Positions 1 to 13,705 of a stretch of 64,000 nt of DNA are shown piece after piece. The notes beneath the pieces are model-generated. The model saw only the letters and a program-made list of their open reading frames with translations, was not told the origin of the DNA and ran no database searches. Position 1 is the first letter of the stretch. The number at the start of each line of letters is the position of its first letter. The DNA comes from Maricaulis sp048270265. Lineage in GTDB: Bacteria; Pseudomonadota; Alphaproteobacteria; Caulobacterales; Maricaulaceae. The translations under genes and the position numbers were made by a program. The stretch is taken from assembly GCF_048270265.1 (NCBI RefSeq), contig NZ_JBLWTD010000009.1, positions 42,980 through 106,979 of the forward strand, read 5' to 3'.

Positions 1-1
1 G

Positions 2-325
2 CCCGAGCTCCCTTTGAGCCTGAAGGCTTCAACCTTCAACCTGTTCGAGAATGAATACGCGCTCCCCCTGATCCCGACGGAGATCGCCGCCTGGATGGCG
101 ACCCTGGCGGAATTCACCTTTCCGATCCTGCTTGTGCTGGGTGTCCTGACCCGCGCCTCGGCGCTGGCCCTGCTCGGCATGACCGTGGTGATCCAGCTGT
201 TTGTCTATCCGGACGCCTGGTGGGGAACGCATGCCCTGTGGGTTGTGCTGGCGGTCTATATCGCGGCGTACGGCCCTGGCCGGCTTTCGATTGACCATTG
301 GGCCGGGCCGCGGTTCGCGCGTTAG
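2..325 (+). CDS. DoxX-like membrane protein (5' end outside window)
   Basis: The reading frame is open from the first bases of the window, so the true start almost certainly lies upstream; an internal TTG at 14 is the first start-like codon. The visible ~107 residues hold three hydrophobic segments with short polar loops and the FPILLVLGVLTR motif typical of DoxX/DUF4870-like small integral membrane proteins. The gene is followed 86 bp later by a second protein of the same type. The DoxX family is known from redox and metal-stress contexts, but nothing visible here fixes a substrate. Confidence 0.6.
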   Translation, partial: PELPLSLKASTFNLFENEYALPLIPTEIAAWMATLAEFTFPILLVLGVLTRASALALLGMTVVIQLFVYPDAWWGTHALWVVLAVYIAAYGPGRLSIDHWAGPRFAR

Positions 326-411
326 GTGCATTCGATTGCCAGTGTGACGGCCACCGGGCATGCTTGCCCCGAGACGGTCTCCAATGGAGTCCGGGGCAAG
401 TGGGGACTGGC

Positions 412-840
412 ATGCAGGAAACAAGAACGACGGCTCGCGCCGAGCGGTTCATGCCCGACTGGATTGTCGGCGCGGCGATCCGCTGGTCGCTGATCCCGGG
501 GCTGTGGGCCTGGGGCCGGGCGCATGCCGGGGACTGGCCGGATGTGGTCCCCTCGGTCGTCAGTGCGGCCCGGATCTGGGCCGTGCCTTTCATCACGCCG
601 GAACAATTGGCCCAGGCCGCTGTCTGGGGTGCGCATCTGGCCGCAGCCATGCTGGCGGTCGGGTTTCTCACGCGTTTTGTCGGGCTTGCGCTCCTCCTGG
701 CGACGGCGGTCTTTGCCTGGTGGGTCGCACCGCAGGCCTGGACGAGCGCGGCCGTGTATGGCGCGCTGGCCTTCTATCTGTGCGTTCGCGGCGGCGGCGC
801 GTTGTCGGTCGACGGCGCCATCGTGGCGACCCTGCGCTAG
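412..840 (+). CDS. DoxX-like small membrane protein
   Basis: A 142-residue protein starting at ATG 412 (MQETRTT). The open frame extends upstream to 298 but overlaps the preceding gene and its residues are not protein-like. It carries about four hydrophobic stretches, including the LAAAMLAVGFLTRFVGLALL segment shared with the preceding gene, so the two look like tandem DoxX-family paralogues, probably cotranscribed. In some alphaproteobacteria DoxX genes end DUF2282-DUF692-DUF2063 (bufferin) operons; whether that holds here depends on sequence left of the window. Confidence 0.65.
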   Translation: MQETRTTARAERFMPDWIVGAAIRWSLIPGLWAWGRAHAGDWPDVVPSVVSAARIWAVPFITPEQLAQAAVWGAHLAAAMLAVGFLTRFVGLALLLATAVFAWWVAPQAWTSAAVYGALAFYLCVRGGGALSVDGAIVATLR

Positions 841-975
841 GAAAAGCCCCTCTTCTATTTTAAAAGGTAAACGATTTCATAATGATGCATTATTGATGAT
901 TTGATCGGATCGAGCTTCATCGACACTATTCCGCAAGTTCGCCCCCATTGGGCAGGTTGTTGAATTGGAAATGTG

Positions 976-2574
976 ATGTCGTCGGGACTTGAGGAGCGGT
1001 TGAAGAAAGCCCTGGCGGGCCGCTCCCCGGCGGAAATGAACGAGTTTCAGTTTCTCAACCTCGAAATGGTCAAGGTCGAGACCGGCGACCGCTGGATCGA
1101 GGTCCGCAAGAAGATCTATAGCGTCGCGTCGCATTTCGTCGAAAAACGGGTGCATCCCGACGACGTCGTGGTGCGCTGCCGTGGCGGCTTCATCCTGATT
1201 TTCGCGCATTTGTCGGCAGAGGAATCTCGGGCCCGGCTCGAAGTCCTTTCGGAGGAGCTCAATGTGTTCTTCCTCGGGGACCAGATTCTCAAAAATCTCG
1301 ATATCAATGCGTGCGCGCGCACGGTCAATGCGGCCGAATTCGCAAAATTCATCCAGATGAGCGCCCAGGCCGATCCCGCCGAAGCCAGTGCCGGCGGGCG
1401 CCGGCGGGTGGCGAAGGCGCCTGATGAAGCATCCGGCAAGGATGCCAAATGGACCCGGGACGGCCAGCGTGACCAGGCCAGCACCGTGCTTGGACGCGAA
1501 GCTGGATCGCCGGTTCCCGAGGCCGTCGCCCGATGGGTAGGAGGCGAGGCCACTTCGCCAGCATTGAAGCGCGACCTGCAGCAGGAGGCCCGAAACGCAG
1601 ACAAGGCGCCAGGGCGATGGCGGGCGGGTCCGGTTTCAAAATCGTCTCAACCGCAATACCCCCTTGGCGTGGTGGCCGGCCGCGCCGGCGCCGGGGGCGA
1701 CCACCGGATTGCGCACTCGACCGATGATGAGGCGGTCAGTTTGATGAGTGAGCCCGCGCTGGCGGAACCGATGCCGATCGATGTCCCCCGGCAATGGGAT
1801 GATATCATTTTCAAGCCGTGCTGGGATGCGCTGCACAATGCGGTCTGTTCCAACATCTGTCTGGCCCGGCGCTTCAAGGATGGCGCCGTGTATTATGGTC
1901 GGGACACGCTGCTGGACAGTCGCGCCCCCGACCAGCACACCGCGCTTGATCGCGCCGTGGCGATCGCCGCCCAGCGCGGCTTTCAAAAAATGTATGTCCG
2001 CGGCGACAACTGCAATATCTGCATCCCGGTTCACTACGACACGATTCGCACTGTCGCTGACCGCGTCAGCTACTTCTCGATTCTCCAAGTCGTGCCTGTG
2101 CATCTGCGGCGGCACTTCTTCTTGAGGGTTGACCATATTCCCGGCGATGCACCGCTGGCGCAGATGCAGGATATGTTTCGCTCGATGAAGTGGTTCGGGT
2201 CGAACCTGTTCGCCACCGTTCCTTTCGACCAGACAGATCTCAGCCGGTTTGAGGATTGCGGCATCGATATATTCGGAGCTGATATCCCTGCCGCTGTCCG
2301 CGCCGGTGAAATCTCCGACGCGCATATCGAATTCCTCGACCGGAGAACCAAGGCTGCCGAGCAGCAAGGGGCCGGAACGGCCCTCAACCAGGTTGACAGT
2401 TTCGAGGCACTGGTCGCCGGCATCAGTGTTGGCGTGCGCGGATTTGCCGGCGATGCGGTCGGCACCGATTCCGTTTTGCCGGTGCCCGAACATGAGGTTC
2501 CGTTCGCAACATTGCTGGAACGCGCCGAGGCTATACGCGACTCTGACCGCGCACTGCTGGGGTGTGTGAGCTAG
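976..2574 (+). CDS. Putative degenerate GGDEF-EAL protein, paralogue A
   Basis: 532 residues from ATG 976; a GTG directly upstream at 973 is an alternative start. Residues ~1-120 resemble a GGDEF fold in layout (helix, then HPDDVVVRCRGGFILIF where active enzymes have R-x-GGDEF), but the signature is reduced to GGF, so no diguanylate cyclase activity is expected. Residues ~120-275 are a basic, low-complexity, probably disordered linker. Residues ~279-532 begin FKPCWDA and end with LNQVDSFEALVAGISVGVRG, which resembles the last strand-helix pair of an EAL barrel without the EAL, DDFGTG or metal residues. The next gene is a clear paralogue. Family assignment is my inference from pattern; a c-di-GMP-independent scaffold or sensor role is possible. 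Confidence 0.6.
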   Translation: MSSGLEERLKKALAGRSPAEMNEFQFLNLEMVKVETGDRWIEVRKKIYSVASHFVEKRVHPDDVVVRCRGGFILIFAHLSAEESRARLEVLSEELNVFFLGDQILKNLDINACARTVNAAEFAKFIQMSAQADPAEASAGGRRRVAKAPDEASGKDAKWTRDGQRDQASTVLGREAGSPVPEAVARWVGGEATSPALKRDLQQEARNADKAPGRWRAGPVSKSSQPQYPLGVVAGRAGAGGDHRIAHSTDDEAVSLMSEPALAEPMPIDVPRQWDDIIFKPCWDALHNAVCSNICLARRFKDGAVYYGRDTLLDSRAPDQHTALDRAVAIAAQRGFQKMYVRGDNCNICIPVHYDTIRTVADRVSYFSILQVVPVHLRRHFFLRVDHIPGDAPLAQMQDMFRSMKWFGSNLFATVPFDQTDLSRFEDCGIDIFGADIPAAVRAGEISDAHIEFLDRRTKAAEQQGAGTALNQVDSFEALVAGISVGVRGFAGDAVGTDSVLPVPEHEVPFATLLERAEAIRDSDRALLGCVS

Positions 2575-2685
2575 GCGCCCTGCACCGGACGCCGCCAGCC
2601 GGTCTGCAAAAGCCTGACCAGCGCCTGTCGTAACTGTCTGTTTGCACTCACGGGTGTTTACTGGCGCGGCTGGAGCAGGAACGCG

Positions 2686-3960
2686 ATGCAGCCCGAACTC
2701 AAAATGAAGCTCAAACTGGCACTCGCGGGGCGCGCGAAGGTCGAGATGGGGCAGTTTCAGTTTCTCAATCTCGAGGAAGTGAAACAACGTGCTGGCCCGG
2801 ACTGGCCCAATCTGCGCACCAAGATCTATGATGTCAGCGCCCATTTCATCGAAAAGCGGCTCGACCCAGACGATGTGATCTTCCGCTGCCAAGGCGGGTT
2901 TCTCATCATTTTCAGCGTTTTGAGCGGCGATGATGCAGCGCAGAAAGTCGCGGACATCACGGCTGAACTCTGCACATTCTTCCTCGGAGACCGGGCGATG
3001 CAAGTGCTCAAAATCGGGTCGGAATCCCGCAGCGTTTCGACCGAGGAGTTCCTGGAAATCATTACCCGGTCACAGCCGCAGGAATCCGAAATGCGGCCGG
3101 CCAGCACCCCTGATAGTGCGGCGGCAAGTGGCGAGGCCCGGCCGGTGCCGCGCTGGACAGAGTCTGCCAGCAAGGCCCGGGCGACGCCCTGGGACGAGAT
3201 TGTCTTCAAGCCCTGTTGGGATGCCCGCAATAATGCTGTCACCCACCATCTCTGCGTCGCCCGCCGGGTGATCAATGGCTGGCCGGCCTACGGCCGTGAG
3301 ACCTTTCCGGTGTTCGATTCCCGTCCGCTCAACCGGCTGCTTGACCATTCCGTAGCGAAGGCCGCCCAGCGCGGATTCCAGCGCGTCCATGCCGGGGGGG
3401 GCAGCTGCGGCATTATCATCCCGGTTCACTACGACACGATTTCCTCGCTCTCCGAGCGGATGCAGTATTTCGCGATCCTGCAGGCGGTGCCGGTACCGAT
3501 CCGGCGGCATTTTCAGTTGCGGATCGATGCGATCCCCGATGGCGCGCCTGTGGCGCAGATGCAGGAACTGTTTCGCTCGATGATCCCGTTCGGGTCGCAG
3601 ATCATCGCGCGGCTGCCCTATGGTGTCAGTGATCTGCGCCGTTTCGAGGGCAGCGGTGTCGGGGCATTCGGGACTGAAATTCCCTACCGGCTGGGTGATG
3701 GTGAAGTCTCGACGACCACGGTTCAGGCTGTGCTGGCGCTCGTGACGGCAGCCCAGTTGCTCAAGGCCGAAACGTTTTTGACGCAGATCGAGAACGCGTC
3801 CCTGCTGGGCGCCTCGGTCAGCGCCGGCGTGCGGCTGTTCAGCGGCGATCTGATCGGGCCTGACCAGCCGGCCCCGGAGCCGGCCCGGCCGCTTGAATTC
3901 AACGAGATTGTACACAGGCCCGTGCCGCCAGACGATGAGGCGCACATCGTACGTATCTGA
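2686..3960 (+). CDS. Putative degenerate GGDEF-EAL protein, paralogue B
   Basis: 424 residues from ATG 2686, 111 bp after its paralogue. Its N-terminus (FQFLNLEEVK, DPDDVIFRCQGGFLIIF) and C-terminal half (FKPCWDARNNAV from residue ~174; IIPVHYDTISSLSERM) match gene A nearly throughout, but the ~150-residue linker of A is cut to ~50 residues. Like A it lacks GGDEF, EAL and DDFGTG signatures, so it is probably enzymatically dead. A run of eight G at 3394-3401 lies within the coding region (encoding Gly-Gly-Gly), a potential slippage or sequencing-error site. The tandem pair suggests duplication followed by divergence of the linker. Confidence 0.6.
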   Translation: MQPELKMKLKLALAGRAKVEMGQFQFLNLEEVKQRAGPDWPNLRTKIYDVSAHFIEKRLDPDDVIFRCQGGFLIIFSVLSGDDAAQKVADITAELCTFFLGDRAMQVLKIGSESRSVSTEEFLEIITRSQPQESEMRPASTPDSAAASGEARPVPRWTESASKARATPWDEIVFKPCWDARNNAVTHHLCVARRVINGWPAYGRETFPVFDSRPLNRLLDHSVAKAAQRGFQRVHAGGGSCGIIIPVHYDTISSLSERMQYFAILQAVPVPIRRHFQLRIDAIPDGAPVAQMQELFRSMIPFGSQIIARLPYGVSDLRRFEGSGVGAFGTEIPYRLGDGEVSTTTVQAVLALVTAAQLLKAETFLTQIENASLLGASVSAGVRLFSGDLIGPDQPAPEPARPLEFNEIVHRPVPPDDEAHIVRI

Positions 3961-3985
3961 TTGAATCCCGACCCGTGTGAAGCCA

Positions 3986-4013
3986 TTGCGCTGACGTGGG
4001 CGGGTGTTATAAG
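3986..4013 (+). promoter_or_regulatory. Candidate sucC promoter
   Basis: TTGCGC (3986-3991) and TATAAG (4008-4013) are separated by 16 bp and lie about 50 bp upstream of the sucC ATG. This is a visual match to a sigma70-type promoter; no experimental support. Confidence 0.35.
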
Positions 4014-4065
4014 GCGGGTCTCACCCGGCCTATCTGTCGTTCTCTCCCCCGCGAGGCCCGCACAC

Positions 4066-5265
4066 ATGAATATCCATGAACACCAGGCGAAAGCCGTCCT
4101 GAAAAGCTTTGGCGCTCCGGTCGCTGAAGGCGTTGCGATTTTCTCCGTCGACGAGGCCAAGGCCGCCGCCGACCAGCTCCCCGGACCGCTCTGGGTCGTC
4201 AAATCCCAGATCCATGCCGGTGGACGCGGCAAGGGCAAGTTCAAGGAACTCGGCCCCGACGCCAAGGGCGGTGTACGCCTGGCCTTCTCGAAAGAGGATG
4301 TGGTCAAGAACGCGAAAGAAATGCTCGGCAATACGCTGGTCACCCACCAGACCGGCCCGGCCGGCAAACAGGTCAACCGCCTCTATATCGAGGACGGCGC
4401 CGACATCGAGCGCGAACTCTATCTCTCCATCCTGGTCAATCGCGAAACCGGCAAGGTTGCCTTCGTGGTCTCGACCGAGGGCGGAATGGATATCGAGGAT
4501 GTCGCGCATTCGACCCCGGAAAAAATCCAGACCCTGAATATCGAACCGCTCGCCGGTGTCACCGACGCCGATGCGGAACGGATTTCGGACGCGCTGAAGC
4601 TGACCGGTGCCGCCCGGACTGACATGGGTTCGCTGGCGAAAATCCTCTACAAGGCCTTCACCGAGAAAGACATGAGCATGCTCGAGGTCAATCCGCTGAT
4701 CGTCATGAAGGACGGTCATCTGCGGGTGCTCGACGCCAAGGTCTCCTTCGACGGCAATGCCCTCTTCCGCCATCCCGACATTCTCGCCCTGCGCGACGAG
4801 ACGGAAGAAGACGCCAAGGAAATCGAAGCCTCCAAGCATGACCTCGCCTATGTCGCCCTCGATGGTGATATCGGCTGCATGGTCAATGGTGCCGGCCTCG
4901 CCATGGCGACGATGGACATCATCAAGCTCTATGGCGCCGAGCCGGCCAACTTCCTCGATGTCGGTGGCGGTGCCACGACCGAGAAGGTCACGGCGGCCTT
5001 CAAGATCATCACCGCTGACCCGAACGTCAAAGGCATTCTGGTCAATATCTTCGGCGGCATCATGCGCTGCGACGTCATCGCCGAGGGCGTGGTCGCCGCG
5101 GTGAAGGAAGTCGGGCTGAAGGTTCCCCTCGTGGTGCGCCTCGAGGGCACGAATGTCGCGCTCGGCAAGAAGATCATCAATGAATCCGGTCTCAATGTGA
5201 TCGCTGCGGACGATCTCGATGACGCAGCCCAGAAGATTGTCGCCGCCGTGAAGGAGGCCAAATAG
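4066..5265 (+). CDS. sucC: Succinyl-CoA synthetase beta subunit
   Basis: 399 residues from ATG 4066 (MNIHEHQAKAVLKSFG), the standard SucC start and length. It joins SucD to convert succinyl-CoA to succinate with substrate-level phosphorylation of ADP/GDP in the TCA cycle. Visible features are the ATP-grasp N-terminus with WVVKSQIHAGGRGKGK and the conserved C-terminal block GIMRCDVIAEGVV. The frame is open further upstream, but that extension has no family similarity. Its stop codon directly abuts the ATG of sucD, indicating translational coupling. Confidence 0.97.
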   Translation: MNIHEHQAKAVLKSFGAPVAEGVAIFSVDEAKAAADQLPGPLWVVKSQIHAGGRGKGKFKELGPDAKGGVRLAFSKEDVVKNAKEMLGNTLVTHQTGPAGKQVNRLYIEDGADIERELYLSILVNRETGKVAFVVSTEGGMDIEDVAHSTPEKIQTLNIEPLAGVTDADAERISDALKLTGAARTDMGSLAKILYKAFTEKDMSMLEVNPLIVMKDGHLRVLDAKVSFDGNALFRHPDILALRDETEEDAKEIEASKHDLAYVALDGDIGCMVNGAGLAMATMDIIKLYGAEPANFLDVGGGATTEKVTAAFKIITADPNVKGILVNIFGGIMRCDVIAEGVVAAVKEVGLKVPLVVRLEGTNVALGKKIINESGLNVIAADDLDDAAQKIVAAVKEAK

Positions 5266-6174
5266 ATGTCGATCCTCGTCAATAAAGACACCCGGATTAT
5301 CGTCCAGGGCCTGACCGGCAAGACCGGTACTTTCCACACCGAACAGGCGCTGGCCTATTACGGCACCAAAATGGTTGGCGGCGTGCACCCGAAAAAGGGT
5401 GGCTCGACCTGGTCTTCCGGCGTTGATGGCGCGGCAAGCCTGCCGATCTTCGCCTCTGTGGCCGAAGCCAAGGAGGCCACCAAGGCCGATGCTTCGGTGA
5501 TCTATGTGCCGCCTGCAGGGGCTGGCGCGGCGATCATTGAAGCGATCGACGCGGAAATCCCGTTCATCGTCTGCATCACCGAAGGCATTCCCGTGCTCGA
5601 CATGGTCCAGGTCAAGGCGCGGCTGGAGAAATCCAACTCCCGCCTGCTCGGCCCCAATTGCCCGGGTATCCTGACCCCTGAAGAGTGCAAGATCGGCATC
5701 ATGCCGGGCTCGATCTTCAAAAAGGGCTCGGTCGGCGTCGTTTCGCGCTCCGGCACTTTGACCTATGAAGCCGTGTTCCAGACCAGCCAGGTCGGCCTTG
5801 GCCAGACCACGGCCGTCGGCATCGGTGGTGACCCGGTCAAGGGCACCGAATTCATCGACATGCTCGAGCTTTTCCTCGCCGATCCGGAAACCAAGTCGAT
5901 GATCATGATCGGCGAAATCGGTGGCTCGGCTGAAGAAGACGCGGCGCAATTCCTCAAGGATGAAGCCAAGAAGGGCCGTTCCAAGCCTACGGTGGGCTTC
6001 ATCGCCGGGGTCACAGCCCCGCCAGGCCGCACCATGGGCCATGCAGGCGCCATCGTTTCCGGCGGCAAGGGCGGCGCGGACGACAAGATCGAAGCCATGA
6101 AATCGGCCGGTATCACAGTCTCGCCAAGTCCGGCCCGTCTTGGCACCACGCTGGCGGAATTGCTCAAGGGCTGA
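5266..6174 (+). CDS. sucD: Succinyl-CoA synthetase alpha subunit
   Basis: 302 residues, starting at the base after the sucC stop. It contains the CoA-binding Rossmann N-terminus (IIVQGLTGKTGTFHT), GPNCPGI, the GHAGAIVSG segment with the phosphorylated active-site His, and GIGGDPVKGT. Forms the heterodimer/heterotetramer with SucC. A strong intrinsic terminator follows within 25 bp, so sucCD forms its own transcription unit rather than reading straight into sucAB. Confidence 0.97.
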   Translation: MSILVNKDTRIIVQGLTGKTGTFHTEQALAYYGTKMVGGVHPKKGGSTWSSGVDGAASLPIFASVAEAKEATKADASVIYVPPAGAGAAIIEAIDAEIPFIVCITEGIPVLDMVQVKARLEKSNSRLLGPNCPGILTPEECKIGIMPGSIFKKGSVGVVSRSGTLTYEAVFQTSQVGLGQTTAVGIGGDPVKGTEFIDMLELFLADPETKSMIMIGEIGGSAEEDAAQFLKDEAKKGRSKPTVGFIAGVTAPPGRTMGHAGAIVSGGKGGADDKIEAMKSAGITVSPSPARLGTTLAELLKG

Positions 6175-6195
6175 GGCTTTTGACCGAGTTGAAGG

Positions 6196-6229
6196 AGCCG
6201 CGCCCGGAACCACTCCGGCGCGGCTTTTT
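6196..6229 (+). terminator. Rho-independent terminator after sucD
   Basis: Perfect 9-bp stem AGCCGCGCC/GGCGCGGCT (6196-6204 with 6217-6225), 12-nt loop, followed by a T run (TTTTT, 6225-6229). Separates sucCD from sucA. Confidence 0.85.
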
Positions 6230-6370
6230 CATGTCTGGCGTCAGCTGTCAGCAAGTTGGCACCAGTCGCCTGCGAAAACCTTCTGTTTTCCACAGAACGG
6301 CCATAGATGGTTGTTAACCGTATCGGCTTAGTTCCTTACGAATCTTTTTGCGATTTCAGGCCTTCCCCCC

Positions 6371-9355
<2,985 letters not shown>

Positions 9356-9390
9356 CGCCCGGCCTCGCCGCGAACAGGAAAGACACGATC

Positions 9391-10908
<1,518 letters not shown>

Positions 10909-10977
10909 GACACAGAGATGGTGGAGAGAAGCTGGCCGGGGGAATGACAGAACCAGCGACGGATTGGTGTGGTTGGA

Positions 10978-11412
10978 ATGCAGATCGTACGCTGGACAAT
11001 CGTGATACTTGCGCTGGGCCGGGTCACTTACAGCCTGCCCTATTTGCTGGCCGCCTGGGTCGGTGACTGGCTGTTCCTGCCACTGGGTGCGCATGAACCG
11101 GCCATCCTGACGGCCTTGCAGGAAGTGCCCGCCTGGTTGCGCATTATCTGGACCCTTTATATCGGAGGTTTTCTGGCGACCGCTGTCCTGTTGATCGCGG
11201 CCTGGCCGAAAGGCATCAATCTGGCTTTCCTGACCGCCGCCACCGCCGTTGCCCTGGATTTGGGATACTGGGTCTGGATCATCGCCGAACCCCTGTACGT
11301 CGCTGTCGACCGGCCGGCCTTCCTCCTTCACGATGTGATCATGAATCTCGCCAGTTTTGCCACCCTTCTCGGCGCCGCCGCCTTGCGCTATGGGCCGCGA
11401 CGGTCGGGATGA
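10978..11412 (+). CDS. Small four-helix membrane protein, function unknown
   Basis: 144 residues from ATG 10978 (MQIVRWTIV); a GTG at 10969 in frame is an alternative start. About four hydrophobic segments are visible, around residues 5-30, 55-75, 80-105 and 110-135. It has no cofactor motif that I recognise. It lies between sucB and lpdA on the same strand and may ride in the same transcript, but nothing in the protein ties it to the 2-oxoglutarate dehydrogenase complex. Confidence 0.6.
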   Translation: MQIVRWTIVILALGRVTYSLPYLLAAWVGDWLFLPLGAHEPAILTALQEVPAWLRIIWTLYIGGFLATAVLLIAAWPKGINLAFLTAATAVALDLGYWVWIIAEPLYVAVDRPAFLLHDVIMNLASFATLLGAAALRYGPRRSG

Positions 11413-11526
11413 CCGCTTGCGACGCCCGGTCCGGACAGCAGGGCCGGGTCTTACGTTCGCGGCAAGAAAACTGCATATAGTGAGCGTGTCCGATTTCGAC
11501 TTTCATTCCGAGCTGTGAGGCCCAAA

Positions 11527-12930
11527 ATGTCCGAACCCTATGATCTCGTCATTATCGGCGGCGGCCCTGGCGGTTATAATTGCGCCATTCGCGCCGGCCA
11601 GCTTGGCCTGAAAGTGGCTTGCGTCGAGATGCGCGGCACGCTGGGCGGTACCTGCCTCAATGTCGGCTGCATTCCCTCCAAGGCAATGCTGCACGCCTCG
11701 GAACTCTTCGAGGCCGCCTCGACCGAATTTGCCGGGCTGGGCATTGTGACAGGTGAAGTCGAACTCGATCTGCCGGCCATGCTCGCCCACAAGGACGAGA
11801 CCGTTGACGGGCTCACCAAGGGCATTGAATTCCTGTTCAAGAAGAACGGCGCCGAATATATCCGCGGCAAGGGCAAGATTCTCGGCCAGGGCAAGGTCCA
11901 GGTTGAAACCGAGAGCGGCACCTCGGTGCTGGATACCAAGCACATCGTCATCGCTACCGGCTCCGAAGTGACGCCATTGCCGGGCGTAACGATCGACGAG
12001 GCGCGCATCGTCTCCTCGACCGGTGCCCTGGACCTGAAAAAGGTTCCCGGCCGCCTGGTCCTGATCGGTGCCGGCGTGATCGGGCTCGAGCTCGGTTCGG
12101 TGTGGCGCCGTCTGGGCGCCGAGGTCGTTGTGGTCGAATATCTCGACCGCATCCTGCCGGGCATGGACAATGAGCTGGCCAAGGCCGCGCAGCGCATTTT
12201 TGCCAAACAGGGCATGGACTTCCGTCTGGGCACCAAGGTGACCGGCGTCGATAGTTCCGATCCCGACACGCTGAAGGTGACGCTGGAGCCGGCCAAGGGC
12301 GGTGAGGCCGAGACGATCGAGGCTGATACGGTTCTGGTCTGCATCGGCCGCCGGCCCTTCACGGCCGGTCTGGGCCTGGAGAATGTCGGCATCGAGCCCG
12401 ATGCCCGCGGCGTCATCGCCAATGATCATTTCCGCACCTCGGCGGAAAATGTCTGGGTGGTCGGCGATTGCACCACCGGCCCGATGCTGGCCCACAAAGC
12501 CGAGGATGAAGGCGTGGCCTGCGCCGAACGCATTGCCGGCAAGGCGGGGCATGTGAATTACGATGTCATTCCCGGCGTCGTCTACACCTATCCCGAACTG
12601 GCATCCGTCGGCAAAACCGAGGACGAGCTCAAGCAGGAAGGCCGTAAATACAAGAAGGGCAAATTCCCCTTCCAGGCCAATTCCCGCGCCCGGGCCAACA
12701 ACGCCACGGACGGCTTTGTCAAAATCCTGGCCGATGCGGAAACCGACGAGATTCTCGGTGCCCACATGATCGGCGCCAATGTCGGGGAAATGATCGCCGA
12801 GATCTGTCTGGCGATGGAATTCCGCGCCTCTTCCGAGGACGTTGCCCGCACCTGCCATCCTCACCCGACGCTGACCGAGGCCGTGCGCCAGGCGGCGATG
12901 GGCGTCGAGGGCTGGAGCATGCAGGCCTGA
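11527..12930 (+). CDS. lpdA: Dihydrolipoamide dehydrogenase (E3)
   Basis: 467 residues from ATG 11527 (MSEPYDLVIIGGGPGG). Flavoprotein that reoxidises dihydrolipoyl groups of SucB with NAD+. Visible: FAD-binding GGGPGG, redox disulfide GGTCLNVGCIPSK (Cys43/Cys48), NAD-binding GAGVIGLELGSVW near residue 181, the second FAD motif (VWVVGDCTTG), and the C-terminal dimer-interface base HPHPTLTEA. The four upstream in-frame residues from 11515 are not part of the conserved start. Position after sucAB makes it the dedicated E3 of the complex, possibly shared with other lipoyl enzymes. Confidence 0.96.
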   Translation: MSEPYDLVIIGGGPGGYNCAIRAGQLGLKVACVEMRGTLGGTCLNVGCIPSKAMLHASELFEAASTEFAGLGIVTGEVELDLPAMLAHKDETVDGLTKGIEFLFKKNGAEYIRGKGKILGQGKVQVETESGTSVLDTKHIVIATGSEVTPLPGVTIDEARIVSSTGALDLKKVPGRLVLIGAGVIGLELGSVWRRLGAEVVVVEYLDRILPGMDNELAKAAQRIFAKQGMDFRLGTKVTGVDSSDPDTLKVTLEPAKGGEAETIEADTVLVCIGRRPFTAGLGLENVGIEPDARGVIANDHFRTSAENVWVVGDCTTGPMLAHKAEDEGVACAERIAGKAGHVNYDVIPGVVYTYPELASVGKTEDELKQEGRKYKKGKFPFQANSRARANNATDGFVKILADAETDEILGAHMIGANVGEMIAEICLAMEFRASSEDVARTCHPHPTLTEAVRQAAMGVEGWSMQA

Positions 12931-13148
12931 CAGCCCGCCGGGAATCGGCTATGATTTCTGTTCGGGTCAGGCTTGTCTCCGACGCGCCGGATTGACAATA
13001 TCGCGCCCGTCGCGGCAAGGGCCACTTCGCAAAAACTTGTGACGACAAGCCTTGAACAATGCGGCATGACTGCCGTGAACGCACCCTGATGACGGCGCGT
13101 CCGTGCTCGTGGAATGGTGCGCGGGTCGAGTAGATGGAATGCAGTCCC

Positions 13149-13697
13149 ATGCCTGAGAGAACCGAAATCGTCTCACAACGCCTCCGGCTGGTCGCTCTCG
13201 ACCGGGAATTGGCGGAATTGCAGCTGACGGACCGCAAGGCCTTCTTCGCCGCGCTGGGCGTGGAACCCGAGCCGTCATGGCCGCCGGAACTGATGGATAC
13301 GCCGCAGATCGAGTGGAATCGGGACCGGCTCGCGGAACACCCCGAGCATGTCGGTTGGTATTCCTGGGTCTATATTTCGCCGATCATGAACCGACTGTTG
13401 GGTATTGGCGGCTTTCAGGGCGCTCCGACCGAAGAGGGCGAAGTGGAAATCGGCTATTCCATGCTGGTCTCCTACCGCGAACGCGGTCTGGCGACCGAGG
13501 CGGTCAATGCCCTGCTGGGCTGGGCCTATGCCCATGACGAGGTCAAGCGCGTCATTGCCCGCACCCGAAGTGACCGCAATCCGTCCCACCGGGTGCTTGA
13601 AAAGGCGGGCTTCACCCAGGGGCCGACCCATATGGATCCGGAAGAAGGTTTCGAGGTGACGCTCTGGTCGCATGACCGGGCCCAGCTCGCGGCCTGA
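13149..13697 (+). CDS. GNAT-family N-acetyltransferase
   Basis: 182 residues from ATG 13149 (MPERTEIV); ATG 13134 would add five residues and neither start has a clear ribosome-binding site. The pattern T-x-RL-x-LV at the start, then GGFQGAPTEEGEVEIGYSM, YRERGLATEAVNALL and NPSHRVLEKAGF is the RimJ/RimL type of GNAT fold, with acetyl-CoA-binding R-x-x-G-L-A. Substrate unknown. It converges on xerC, the two stop codons lying within a short inverted repeat (13694-13709). Confidence 0.8.
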   Translation: MPERTEIVSQRLRLVALDRELAELQLTDRKAFFAALGVEPEPSWPPELMDTPQIEWNRDRLAEHPEHVGWYSWVYISPIMNRLLGIGGFQGAPTEEGEVEIGYSMLVSYRERGLATEAVNALLGWAYAHDEVKRVIARTRSDRNPSHRVLEKAGFTQGPTHMDPEEGFEVTLWSHDRAQLAA

Positions 13698-13705
13698 GGC
13701 CAGCC

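Noticed and set aside
4030..6213. Very long open frame antisense to sucC-sucD
   Set aside because: Mirrors the codon-position bias of the GC-rich sense genes; composition is not protein-like and the sense genes are unmistakable.
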